DNA of 64,000 nucleotides from Dactylorhiza incarnata (Eukaryota > Streptophyta > Magnoliopsida > Asparagales > Orchidaceae): assembly GCA_033032865.1 (NCBI GenBank), contig JAWHQI010000257.1, positions 3,023,001 to 3,087,000 on the forward strand, written 5' to 3'. The translations under genes were made by a program, and so were the position numbers. Positions 22,225 to 32,325 of this stretch are shown piece by piece (the first letter of the stretch is position 1; the number at the start of each line of letters is the position of its first letter). The notes below the pieces were generated by a model. That model was not told where the DNA came from. It searched no databases and saw only the letters and a list, made by a program, of their open reading frames with translations.

Positions 22225-22400
22225 CGCGAGCAGTAGCGCTACCGCTCTCATCTGTTCCGCGTGGAGCGCTGCCGCTCTCGCCTGTTCTGTGGGGAGCGCT
22301 ACCGCTCTCACCTATTCCGCGGGGAGCGCTACCGCTCTCGCCTATTCCGCGGGGAGCTATTCCGCGGGGAGCGCTACCGCTCTCGCCTGTTCCGCAGGAG
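22225..22400. repeat. 30-bp minisatellite, second locus
   Basis: About six units of GAGCGCTACCGCTCTCGCCT followed by GTTCCGCGGG, the same unit as 11725-12150. Further downstream, at ~22556 as at ~12158, comes GTGTGCCCC(A/G)AATCAA(A/G)C with ATTCTCATTCGCT, which confirms the two loci are homologous. Confidence 0.88.
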
Positions 22401-23049
22401 GCACTCCCGCTCATCTCTGCTCCGTGGGGCATGCCACCATCGTCCATCGCCGACGACGATCGCCGGCCACCACCACCAGGGAGGCTCCCCAGGCTGCCGA
22501 GGTTGCCCAAGGTGGCAGGCAGGCAAACTCATCATAACCTCGAAATTGGCAATCCGTGTGCCCCAAATCAAGCATTCTCATTCGCTCGTCCAGGAATCAG
22601 CATGGTGGGAATAGTTCCGCGCTGAGTGAATCTGGGGGTAGCTGCAACGCGAAAGCAGGCCAGAGCATGGCGCCTCCCTCCTTCCTCTATTTTCCCGCAG
22701 CCCCACATTGACGCATGACTTGGTAGCGCGCGTTGTGACGCTCCTCAATTAGGGAGTGCCCACATTCCCCATTTGGGGAGTTTGGCCCATTAAGCACTCC
22801 CCAATTGGGGAGTGCCGAGCACGACACTCCCCAATTGGGGAGTGCTCCGGGCCTCACAGGCGGCGCAGCTAGTGCGGTCGAGGCCGTACGGTCGCCTTGG
22901 CCTCACGGTCGCCCCGACCGCATGAAATTCTCATGCCGCACAGCCGCCTCAGGCCGCACGGCCTCGTCATATCTGTCCTTGATGACATTAAAGTTGGTGG
23001 AATTTAAAAGTTATTGAGAAAATCATTTTTGTCCTTGATGACATCAAAA

Positions 23050-23360
23050 AATACAGACCGTCCACAATGGTCTGCGAGTAGCAAACAGTTTTGTGCTAGT
23101 CGTTATTCGCAGACCACGTTTGTCTGTGAATAGTTAATCAGTTTTGCGATGGCCGTTATTCGCAGACCAAATTGGTCTGCGAATAGTCAATGAATTTTGC
23201 GCTAGCCGCTATTCACATATCGCGTTGGTCTGCGAATAGCAAAATAGTTTTATGCTGGCCGCTATTCGTAGACATTGATCTGCAAATAGTCAATCAGTTT
23301 TGCGCTGGCCGCTATTCGCAGACCACATTCTGGCCGCTATTTGCAGATCACCTGATTTTA
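23050..23360. repeat. Tandem array of self-complementary ~57-bp units
   Basis: Units alternate TGGTCTGCGAATAG and CTATTCGCAGACCA separated by ~25 bases (AGTTTTGCGCTGGCCG), so each unit folds on itself. Five to six units are visible. A related block occurs at 24390-24535. Confidence 0.82.
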
Positions 23361-24200
23361 TAAGGATTTTTGAAAACCGACGGCGAGCATAGTCTGCGGT
23401 AAGCGGGCTCTCAGTTGTACGCCCGCTGCCAGTGCGAGCGAAGCCCGCCGTTGCACTAACATAGGGCCGGAGGCCACTGCCCTTCGACTCTTATATATAT
23501 ATTATTCTAAAAAGAAGTACGGTTGACTTTAAAGTTACGAGAGAGAGAGACTTCTAACTAATTATATTACTTGTAATTATATTTTAATTGTCACGATATA
23601 TAGTGGGGATTACCTGGCAACTGAATTGTTAAAATATCAATTTTAAATTTTTCTTTAGCGACATTAATGATTTTCTATGTGATTAGTACCTCCATTTTTT
23701 ATCTTGATTTTTGTATATTATTTTTGTAGTAAAAAATGATATAGTATTTTAGTTATGAAGCCCAATGAGAGCAAGTTCGAGGCACATAAGTACAGCAAAG
23801 CTGTACTGTAATGTCCTTCTAAACATATTAACAATGATGGCGATTGGGAATAATAGTTAAAAAAATCTTAATAAAATACGTATTCCTATTTAATTAATTA
23901 CATCGTATTCTCAAATTAAAAGTAATGATAAAAATTTATAAAATTAAAAAAGTTTTTAGTAGAGCTCATATACCTACTATAGTAGACTATCATTATGTAT
24001 GCTAACTTTATTAAAGTTGATTTGAAAAGTAACGATGGAAACAATTAATATTATTTGGAAAAGTAACGATGCAAAATTAATAATATATAAATAATGATGA
24101 AATTTTCTTTAACAAAATTGAAAAACTAGTGTATAACTATTTTTCGCATTAATTAATTAATTAATTAATAATATGCATATTTTAAATTACATTAATTAAT
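23361..24200. other. AT-rich spacer, no gene seen
   Basis: Starts with a GC-rich GAGCGAAGCCCGCCG motif (~23437), then AT-rich sequence with runs of TAAT/TTAA. No coding signal. Confidence 0.45.
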
Positions 24201-24206
24201 TGATAT

Positions 24207-24330
24207 GGGCGAAGCCCCGTGTCTGTCGCGGTCGAGGTACTGTCACAGTCGAAGTGTTGTCACAGTCGAAGTGTTGTCACAGTCGGGGTACTATCGCGGT
24301 TTGCCGTAGGGGCGGAGCCTCGTGTGTGTG
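24207..24330. repeat. GGGCGAAGCCCC motifs around 17-bp repeats
   Basis: GGGCGAAGCCCC (24208-24219) is followed by four 17-bp units of GTCACAGTCGAAGTGTT (24225-24297) and then GGGGCGGAGCC (24310). The same GGGGCGGAGCC(CC) motif is at positions 3-15, and GGGGCGAAGCCCGCC is near 24615. Confidence 0.7.
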
Positions 24331-24389
24331 TATAAAGAAATCTCCTTATCAGTGTAATTGCCCGCCACTTCATTCTCACCGTCCGATTA

Positions 24390-24545
24390 AAGCTGATGGT
24401 CTGCGAATAGCTATTTAGTTTTGCAATGATTGCTATTTGCAGACCACATGGTTTGCACCACAGAGGTATGCGAGTAGCTAAATAGTTCTGCACTGCAGCT
24501 ATTTACAGACCACTGTGGTCTGCGAATAAAGGATTTGCGAATAAT
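24390..24545. repeat. Second block of self-complementary units
   Basis: GGTCTGCGAATAGC, GCTATTTGCAGACCA, TATGCGAGTAGC and GTGGTCTGCGAATA repeat the pattern of 23050-23360. Together the two blocks bracket about 1 kb of AT-rich DNA. Confidence 0.75.
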
Positions 24546-24639
24546 AAATGAGTTGTTATTCACAAACCGCATGCAGGTGCGCCCAGAGACGGGCTAAGCC
24601 CGCCCGGCTAAGGGGGGCGAAGCCCGCCCTGCGGGGAGT

Positions 24640-25159
24640 GACAGATCATCGCAACGAGCGTACTTTTTTGTTCAATGCAATAATCGACAACAATCAATCG
24701 ACATCCGTTCACACTTCGAATCAAAATATTTTGAGATCATAGTTCTCACCTCTTGCCTACAGCACAAGCAGACTATCAAACAAAGCACAATATTGTATTC
24801 AATCACATTATCGAAATGTCGTCTTTAAACTTGATCATAACTCATGATGAAAGATTCCGAGTCACAAATTAAATTTCGTCACGATGCACTACAATTTCTC
24901 ACATTATCATCGAAATACGTCCAACAAATATTGTGCGTAATAAATTCAAGGACATGTCAATCTTCTCAAAGCTCACAGGGGTCCTCAACAGCATCAACGA
25001 AGAACCCCCAACCGAAACGGTCATCACATATTCAAACTTCAAGTACTAGCCAAGGCTGATTTCCATAGAAGTCAACTTTGCTCACCACCACGGGAAATCA
25101 TTTCTCATGCATCAAGGGAGAGGCGCCGCACATAAATCTCCACATCATACCAAAAATGA
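24640..25159. other. Intergenic, no supported feature
   Basis: Moderately AT-rich with no open frame worth calling and no repeat structure seen. Confidence 0.4.
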
Positions 25160-25167
25160 TGCACAAC

Positions 25168-25554
25168 TAGGGCTGTTCACAAATAGTTCGAGATTCGATT
25201 CGTGAATATTCGATTAAAATTCGTATTTTTCGAATTCGAATTCAGATTTTCAAATCCGAATTCAGATTCGAATAGTTATAAAATTATATAAAACATTATA
25301 AAATTATATTTAAACATTATAATTTGAATTTAAAATTATATTTAAATATTATAAAATTATATTTAAGCATTATAAATATTAAATATAATTATAATTAAAC
25401 ATTATAAAATTAGAATTCGAATTCAAATCCATGTTCAAATCCGAATCGATTCGATTGAATAGTTATTCGATTCGATTCGATTTTGTTTCGAATTCGAATT
25501 GATTTAATTCGATTGAATAGTAATTCGATTCGATTCGGTTCGTGAACACCCCTA
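25168..25554. mobile_element. hAT-type MITE, 387 bp, with 8-bp TSD
   Basis: The ends are TAGGGCTGTTCAC at the left and GTGAACACCCCTA at the right, forming a TIR with further inverted matches (GATTCGATTCG and so on). Exact 8-bp duplication TGCACAAC at 25160-25167 and 25555-25562. TSD length and the GTTCAC-type ends fit the hAT superfamily. The core is AT-rich TTATAAAATTATATT sequence with no coding. Confidence 0.92.
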
Positions 25555-25656
25555 TGCACAACACATGATCACATTTTAACAATATTTACGTTCAAATATA
25601 AAAATAAATGTGTGATATATCCCCCATTGTGCTAAGGAGGTATATATGGTTGGCCG

Positions 25657-25895
25657 GGCGCTAAATTAGTTGTGCGCCGGGCATACCAAACATCTGTTAA
25701 ATTACATATAGCTCCGGCGGAAAGGGCACTTATTTAAATAATTAAAGAAATAATTGCCCGTACCTCCCGACAAATGGCGCATAGCAACCGTTTGTGTGAT
25801 GATGTCGTTATTTGCGAATGTGATGTTCCAATAATCAGTTGAAATTTGGGCGCTAGTTGTGCACCGGGCATACCAAAATATCTGTTAAATTTATT
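25657..25895. repeat. ~50-bp direct repeat upstream of the MULE-type MITE
   Basis: GGGCGCTAAATTAGTTGTGC..GCCGGGCATACCAAACATCTGTTAAATTA (25657) and GGCGCTAGTTGTGCACCGGG..CATACCAAAATATCTGTTAAATTTA (25850) are direct copies. The second carries the MITE insertion at its end. Confidence 0.75.
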
Positions 25896-26357
25896 TACGG
25901 AAATGTTATAAGCACACCTATTTTGGCTATTCGCACACCAATTTCTATGAGTTATTACGCGCCTTTTGAAAATACGCCTTGTACATGCATTTTTAGGAAA
26001 AGTGTTCAACACAAAAACTATTGATCTCGTCGAGATCTACAATTTTCGTGTTGAACAATTTTCCTAAAAATGCACGCACAAGGCGTATTGTTGCCCTGAT
26101 CATAACTATAGCGAATTTTTTAAAATAAGTCTTGTCCATGCATTTTTAGGAAATAGTGTTCAACACTAAAGTTGTAGATCTCGACGAGATCTACAAATTT
26201 AGTGTTCAAAAGTTGTAGATCTCGACGAGATCTACAAACTTCGTGTTGAACATTTTCCTAAAAATGCATGTACAGGGCGTATTTTCAAAAAGCGCGTAAT
26301 AACTCATAGAAATTGGTGTGCGAATAGCTAAAACAGGTGTGCTTATAACATTGCCCT
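25896..26357. mobile_element. Mutator-like foldback MITE with 9-bp TSD
   Basis: Long inverted arms: ATGTTATAAGCACACCT, GCTATTCGCACACCAATTTC and TATGAGTTATTACGCGC at the left recur inverted at the right. Inner parts hold repeated TTGTAGATCTCGACGAGATC palindromes and CATTTTTAGGAAAA-type blocks. Exact 9-bp duplication AAATTTATT at 25887-25895 and 26358-26366. It ends 43 bases before the TATA box of the cystatin-like gene. A relative lies at 27268-27692. Confidence 0.88.
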
Positions 26358-26400
26358 AAATTTATTATTTTGAATGGAGAGGCAACAAAATCTATGTATT

Positions 26401-26408
26401 TATAAATA
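26401..26408 (+). promoter_or_regulatory. TATA box of the cystatin-like gene
   Basis: TATAAATA, 59 bases before the chosen ATG, fits a short 5' leader of about 30 bases. Confidence 0.7.
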
Positions 26409-26466
26409 ACCTGGCTTGCTATGTCCTTTTGCCATCCTCAGTCCCTCCCCAACCAGCAGCACATCC

Positions 26467-26877
26467 ATGGCATTCTCTGCTAATCCCCTGCTTTTTCATG
26501 TCATCGCTCTCCTCTTCTTCATCTCCGCATCCAGCGGTAGCTTTCGACGTCAGTCCTGGGAAATAACGGATCCCCCAAACCCGAACATTGATTGGACTAT
26601 TGAAGACGCCGCATCGTTTGCAGTGAAGGAGCACAACAAGGGTCTCGCGAATGGCGAGTCGCCGCTCTCCCTGTGTAAGGTGATTGCTTCTGACAAAAAG
26701 CAGGCTGATCTGCAGTCTGTTTATTCTCTTACAATCGCGGTGGAGAGTACCCGCGATGCGAGCGGAAGCATCGTCTCAACTACTGTGTTAGTAAGGAATG
26801 ACCCCAATGCGCCGATGATCTCCAATTCCTTTGTGTTTATCACAAAAAACTTGGACTCTTGTTGGCGATTAGCATAA
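26467..26877 (+). CDS. Cystatin-like secreted protein, 136 aa
   Basis: The start at 26467 (CATCCATGGCA) is preferred over an upstream in-frame ATG at 26416, because the latter would lie almost on the TATA box. Residues 1-24 form a signal peptide (hydrophobic LLFHVIALLFFISASS). Residues ~46-60 (IEDAASFAVKEHNKG) match the plant cystatin helix (LARFAV-type, F-A-V-x-E-H-N-K). The beta strands LCKVIAS, YSLTIAVES and STTVLV follow. The first inhibitory loop Q-x-V-x-G is absent; KKQADLQ stands in its place. The conserved Pro-Trp of the second loop is not seen either. Fold membership is likely, but inhibition of papain-like proteases is doubtful. There is one exon. The promoter is crowded by a MITE ending at 26357. 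Known phytocystatins with signals act in the apoplast or vacuole. Confidence 0.72.
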   Translation: MAFSANPLLFHVIALLFFISASSGSFRRQSWEITDPPNPNIDWTIEDAASFAVKEHNKGLANGESPLSLCKVIASDKKQADLQSVYSLTIAVESTRDASGSIVSTTVLVRNDPNAPMISNSFVFITKNLDSCWRLA

Positions 26878-27267
26878 TGCAAATAAACGGTCTACCGTCC
26901 ACAAGGTGGCTCGGATGGATTCAATAGGGACCAAATTTGTCGGTCGGTGATCCGTCGGATCAATCTGTAAACCAGCTTCAATTGAAAACCATCCTTTGTC
27001 GCTTTCCATTTCAGCTAATAATACATCGTACGTTCGTGTCTTCGTTAAAATTTGATACGCCGAATACAAAATTTTACAAAATACTTTGGGGCGATGAATT
27101 TTATTTCAGTCAACAAAAAATATAAATGAAATTTTGTAACGCGCGCTAGATTTTCAAACGCAACATAAATGCGCGCATTGTCTAACTTCATTGTCGCAAT
27201 CAAACATTATACACAACTGGACGGCCGACTCCGTCGAACAAATTAAGATGTGCACAATAAATTTTGG
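26878..27267. other. 3' flank of the cystatin-like gene
   Basis: AT-rich non-coding sequence. No separate feature is recognised. Confidence 0.45.
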
Positions 27268-27692
27268 GTCTTTATATTGGCAGCCCCTATTTGACTATTG
27301 ACACACCAATTTCTATGAGTTATAACGCACCTTTTGAAAATATGCATTATACATGCATATTTAGGAAAGGTGTTCAACACGAAAAATTGTAGATCTCATC
27401 GAGGTCTACAACTTTCGTGTTGAACACTTCTCCTAAAAATGCATTTACAAAGTGTATTTTCAAAAATTCGTCAAATTTTGCTATAATTACGATCAGGGCG
27501 GCAATACGTCTTGTGCGTGCATTTTTAGGAAAAATGTTCAACACGAAAGTTGTAGATCTCGATGAGATCTACAATTTTCATGTTGAACATTTTTCCTAAA
27601 TATGCATGTATAATGCATATTTTCAAAAGGCACGTTATAACTCATAGAAATTGGTGTGCCAATAGCCAAATAGGAGCTGCCAATATAAAGAC
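27268..27692. mobile_element. Second foldback MITE of the same family
   Basis: GTCTTTATATTGGCAGC at the left is inverted at the right end (27676-27692). The arms share ACACCAATTTCTATGAGTTA, GTTCAACACGAAA and GTAGATCTCATCGAG with the copy at 25896-26357, but the outermost ends differ. No clear TSD. Confidence 0.8.
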
Positions 27693-27955
27693 TGGGTGGT
27701 GTATATTTATAACTATGTATGTACAATTGAATATGTCTAGTTTGTGCTAAACGACTTTTATCAAACTGCTCGTATGTTAAAATGAAGATTGTTTTTTTTT
27801 TTACTTTGCTTTTATGTTTGTATATTTTATTTTATTTTGATATAAACGTGACAAAATAAAGTTTACACATTCGGCAAGGAGTGCGAAATTGATGAGAGTA
27901 GATCGGCCCCCAAGCTTGTATCTTCGTAGCGGCGGACGATAGCAGGTTAGAAAAA

Positions 27956-28185
27956 TCAGCACGGCGCAGCTTGCACAGAGCCAACGCAATACCCAAATAA
28001 GTGACCCGACACAAACGCCTCCTGCTCAGCAGAAATAAGAGACGGTAGGTGACGTTTGAGCCGCCCAACAAGGATCTTGGCCGCTACTTTGTAAATAGTG
28101 TGGCATAAACTGATAGGCCGGTACTTGTTTGGTCGAGAAGCATTAGGAACCTTGGGTATGAGAACCACAATAGTTTCCTTCCAAT
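27956..28185 (-). pseudogene. LINE A reverse transcriptase, N-terminal part
   Basis: Encodes DWKETIVVLIPKV, RPNKYRPISLCHTIYKVAAK and LISAEQEAFVSG, which are RT blocks 1-2a of plant L1 elements. The reading continues upstream at 31160-31249 and 31612 onward. The catalytic Asp motifs are missing downstream. Confidence 0.85.
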
Positions 28186-28190
28186 CCGGT

Positions 28191-31154
28191 TGTAACACCC
28201 TACTTGTAATTCGCCGTATGTTATGGGTCCGGCCGGGCCCCACACGCTACAACTTATACAAACAGAAGTATTAATAAATGATAATCAACAACCATCCATC
28301 TCAGAGTGCGCATTAAAATAAACGGAAGCTGACTTAAACCAAACTCTAGAAATGAATGTTCACTACAATACACAGTCCAAAAATAAATTTACACTGTAAT
28401 AAGTAAAAGTCCAGAAATAAACGAAAAGGGAACAACCTCCCAAAAGAGACTCGCAGGTCCCAAAGCTAGCTATGCATATAAATACTTGAAAACCAAGCAG
28501 CAAGTTAAACCACCACGCTCATTTCTTATTTGGCAGCAAGTACTTCCAGCGCGCGCACGTTCCTGCAACCAAGTACAAACGAGCGGAAAACGAGGGTCAG
28601 CCGAAGCTGACCAATCACTGTGTAACAATCTCCCTCTCCCCGGGCATCCTAGCCGATCCCGGGGAGCAGGAGCCCAACAGATCAGCGCGCCACAACATGC
28701 AAATAAAACATAGCAGCAAACAGGCAAGTATATGTCACAATCATCAAACATGTTTCTAAGTTGAGCATGAAAGTAAAAAGGGGGGGTCTATATGCACACT
28801 AAAGAAAATGCTAAATGCTCTACTCATGCACTCTATTCCTAGTAGCGGACTAGCATGTCCTAGGCTACTGAAACCATAACGAGCAAACATCCCAACTCCA
28901 CATTCAAGGCGGTAAACAACTAGGCACCAAGGGTCGCACTAGTAAATCCTATGTTATGAAACCCGAAACCATAACATAACGCACGATAATACTCTCTTGC
29001 TATGTACACGACACGTCATACTCACACGCCCTTTTATGTTGAGCTACACAACTATTTTATCAGAAGCGACATAAGTCTAGTTTGCCCCACGCTCTCAACC
29101 GTAGCGACAGGAAGGTCAAACCTACAACCATCAGAGCAAACGTGAAAGGGGGCCTACTTGACATATGTCCTCAAAGCAGGAACTACAGTCCAAAGGCCCA
29201 TCAAAGGCCCAAACAAGTAGTGCACTCAAGGCACTCCAACAAAACTAGGAGCACACGACTCCAAGTCCTCTGAGCATCTCACCTGTCCGGACATCGCCAG
29301 ACTCACGGTCTCTCCCATGGTACAACATATAAAATGGGTCCACCACATGCTGCCACATCCATGGTGCGGGTTCGGTTAAGTCTATTCCCGTTGCTCAGAA
29401 CATCGTTTCACCAACACGATGCGGGTTCGACTTTACCTCGTCCCGTCCACTCAATCAGAAGCAAATATCACATAATCAAAACAGAAGCAAAACATGCTAC
29501 AAGTGATATCACATCTACCACGCATTTAGGGTGGAGATCTAAACAATTCACACAAGATCATACAAGAGATCATTCAACATTATTAAGCCACTAGATGGTA
29601 TCGAACACCTACGAGTTCAGACTCGATATCATACAGATGATTCCATAAAGAGTGCTCACATAACCCACTCTGATCAAAACCTGATTAGTAGGGATTTGAC
29701 CAATTAATCCTCCAATGTCACTTGCGATAATTTCATTAATATTACGATCAATATTATGTGTAAGAGTTTACCACCACGAACTCTATAAAACATTATCGCT
29801 CTATGCGGTATTTATCCCAAACTTGGAGTTTTTCACCCAACGCCGATAATTATGGCAATGATTTGTAAGGCAAAACATCTAAAATCCAATAAGCATCATT
29901 ATTGATTTATATTTCAATTCCTTCGTCGTCACTCACATTCCTCTGCTGGTACAATTCCCAAATCGACACAATCTCACTATCAACCTAGGCCATACATAGG
30001 TTCTCACGGCCTTAACCAACGTCGATTCAACACCCGCAAGCGAACACGACAAAAGAAACACGGATAATTATCCGGTATAAAATATGCAATCAACATCACC
30101 GATCCGGGCTTATCGCCACGGATAGGCTTCACACAGCATGCCTAATCCGCAATCGTTCATCGGACATTTCTAATGCAAAATATGCCGGGGACGGACACAA
30201 TCAACCCGGAGGTTCACTAGGAACCGTGGCCGCCTCAGGTTCTCTAATTAGAGAAACCGGGTGCCACACAATCATCTCATGACATACATGCACAATCGAA
30301 TCCTAAACCCGGGGAGAAAGAGATCGTTACCTGCGCCCGATCCTTCCCGGCCATTAAAGCCTCAAGGATTTGGGTGGAGAGTTGTCGCGGCGCGGTTTCC
30401 TTGCGTTGGCGGTGACGACTCGTCTGTAGGAGATCTCTAACTCCGGCAACAACAAGCTTCCTCTCTCACTTTCTTGATCGGCAACGAAAACAGCTTGAGG
30501 CAAGAGATCAGCCTCCACTCTGCTCTCGCTCTCTTGACAAAGCCTCCAACCGAAGAGGGCTCAAAAGAGGGTCTTCTCTCAGCGAAACATCACGAGGGGG
30601 GTGACTGCCCTAGCAACAATCAGCTCGGTAAAGCTGGAGCTCGACAAGTAGAGGTTCGAAGGAAGGGTTCAACACCTCCAGGACGGCAGTAGCGGCAAGG
30701 GAGCACCAGCGGCGACCTCTCCCTTTCCGACAACGGTAGTCCACGGCAAGGGGCTTGACCACACGCCCTAGCAGCGCCTTCGATGAGCGGAACACCTCAT
30801 CCTCCTTATCGACGATGGCGGTAGGGATAACAACGAAGGTGACGATGTCTCACGACGGCGGCACGGCGAATGGGAAAGGGATCGCTCTCCTTCCTCTCCC
30901 AGACCTCTCTTGACGACGCGACCTAGCGGGAGAAAGCACGATAGGGGGAGGGGCGAGCGGCTGTGCGAAATACAGAGAGGGAGAGTGGGGATCGGGTATG
31001 AGGGTTTTAGGTTTAGGTTTTGCTATTTTATAACCCAATATAAATTGGCTAAGCGCACCCCAACAACTTCTATCCGCACACCAAGCTTCTAACCACACAG
31101 CAAACGAAGTTATCCGCACACCACATTCATTCTAATTAAATTCGGGGCGTTACA
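28191..31154 (-). mobile_element. Solo LTR, 2964 bp, gypsy type, TSD CCGGT
   Basis: Starts TGTAACACCC and ends GGGGCGTTACA, flanked by exact CCGGT at 28186-28190 and 31155-31159, inside the LINE A RT frame. No gag-pol is present and no second LTR was noticed inside. Orientation is inferred from a TATA-like TTATAAAATAGC on the minus strand near 31025. The long LTR and TGTAACRCCC ends resemble Del/Tekay chromoviruses, but that is only a guess. Internal open frames (for example 30474-30692 plus and 30850-31119 minus) lack recognisable domains. Confidence 0.82.
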
Positions 31155-31254
31155 CCGGTGGCCTGAGACCACTAGAAAAGAAGTCGCATAGCGCTCCGCG
31201 GACCTCGGGTTTAACAATAAACCAACAAATTTGAAAAAAGGAGGCAGTTATATC

Positions 31255-31606
31255 TGTTAGGGAAATACGATGCCAACGGAACACACAAGATTTGCAGAAA
31301 AAAAAACAAGCAAAAAACACACAAGGATTTTAACATGGAAAAACCCTAAGATCGGGGAAAAAACCACAACCACCCGCGCCCAGAAAATCCACTATGAAGA
31401 ATGATCAAAAGAAATACACCTCTCTTCTCCCGCCGCTCCTCCTTAGATTTTCAACACTTCAAACCCTAGGCCAAAAACAAGACATTTTATACCCACGGTA
31501 TAATATTGAAGAAAATTACATAAATGCCAGAAGAAAGGCCGCTAGACCGGCAAAATCATGGTGAGTATCCAATACACCCAACACAGTCAGACTCCACAAT
31601 CTAACA
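31255..31606 (-). mobile_element. Solo LTR, 352 bp, copia-like, TSD ATATC
   Basis: TGTTAGGGAAAT.. to ..AATCTAACA on the plus strand, flanked by ATATC at 31250-31254 and 31607-31611. On the minus strand it has a TATA box (GGGTATAAAATG near 31490) and GGGTTTTTCCATGTTAAAAT near its 3' end, as in many copia LTRs. Confidence 0.88.
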
Positions 31607-31637
31607 ATATCGTCTATGCCAGGAGCACGATTAGCCT

Positions 31638-31976
31638 TCATGGCTCAGATGACATTCCAGATTTCAGACTCAATACCTCCTTTGTGAGCTCAGAAGAAAT
31701 GCCCGCTTCAAGACGCTGAGACGATGGAAGGAGAGGCCATCCGTCAAAAGAAGGGGGGCAAACACGACCATTTCCGATCAAAGAAATACAGGAAAGAATT
31801 TTCAATAAGGGCGGGATCCTCCACCAACCCGTCATAATGCGTTTGCTCCGATGGTGAGAAGAAGCAATAGAGTGATCGCAATGAGTATTGTCGTCCCCTT
31901 CATTTATCCACCGAACTTTGGCTCGTTGTTTCCACCATGAGGCAAGTTGAGCAAGGGTGCTCGTGAGCTCTTTCAC
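31638..31976 (-). pseudogene. LINE A ORF2 segment before RT
   Basis: Encodes ASWWKQRAKVRWINEGDDNT, then LLPSSQRLEAGISSEL. This is the linker that in plant L1 elements joins the endonuclease to RT, on the same strand as the RT block. It is probably frameshifted relative to the RT block. Confidence 0.75.
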
Positions 31977-32040
31977 CTTGGCAATAAGTCTACAAGTTTG
32001 CTTCTCTGAGATACCATCACCCGAGATCGCCTGAGAATTA

Positions 32041-32216
32041 GGTCACGGGCACACCATATATGCAAGCGCGAGAGAGGAAAAAACAACAAATCGTGCGTCG
32101 AAATGTATGATTAAACTCGTCGTACGTCGAGATAGGATCAAGACAAGCGCGTTGAATTGTAGGAAAATTCCGTCCGTCGAGATAGAGGAATCGACGCATG
32201 CGATGCGAAAGAAGTT
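32041..32216. other. Short unique stretch between LINE A and LINE B
   Basis: Contains several CGTCGAGATAG-like repeats (GTCGTACGTCGAGATAGGAT and GTCCGTCGAGATAGAGG) but no coding. It is the pre-insertion target of LINE B on this side. Confidence 0.5.
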
Positions 32217-32325
32217 GACGCACGTGGATGTTTTTTTTTTGAAAAGTGCATATAACATGAAATTAAAAATCAAAAAGGAAAACAAAGCTACAACATGTCA
32301 TCCAAGTCTGCACGAATAAGCTCTG

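Larger units (their letters stand above)
20459..22960 (+). mobile_element. Fragments of a related LTR family, opposite orientation
   Basis: A unit starting GGAATAATTCCGCGCTGAGA, with GGCGCC and several CCAATTGGGGAGTGC palindromes, occurs at 20461-20800 and again at 22608-22960. After the first copy come a U3-like array (20870-21340), GAAGATCTCC-rich leader sequence (21480-21770), a 27-bp array, a poly-G run and the same 30-bp minisatellite as at 11725. The order matches pieces of the LTR fragment at 11602-12905. I read this as two truncated LTR copies, but there is no gag-pol and no TSD, so the boundaries are not firm. Confidence 0.5.
27792..32045 (-). mobile_element. LINE A (L1-type), broken by two solo LTRs
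   Basis: A T run at 27792-27802 is the poly(A) tail on the minus strand. When 28191-31154 and 31255-31606 are removed with one TSD copy each, the minus strand reads continuously through RT. An ASWWKQRAKVRWINEGD segment (~31940) comes first, then LLPSSQRLEAG, RAPGIDDI, GALCDFFSSGL, WKETIVVLIPKV and YRPISLCHTIYK, and ISAEQEAFVSGH ends at ~28000. RT is truncated after that motif: the Y-x-D-D region is missing and sequence passes quickly to the tail. The element is dead. The 5' end is approximate and no TSD was found. Confidence 0.82.

Noticed and set aside
21619..22311. Minus-strand ORF of 230 codons with a polyproline run
   Set aside because: Runs through a 27-bp array and the 52-G homopolymer. 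No domain.
26416..26466. Upstream in-frame ATG for the cystatin-like protein
   Set aside because: It lies only ~8 bases after the TATA box, so it would not be in the mRNA. The ATG at 26467 has better context and gives a clean signal peptide.
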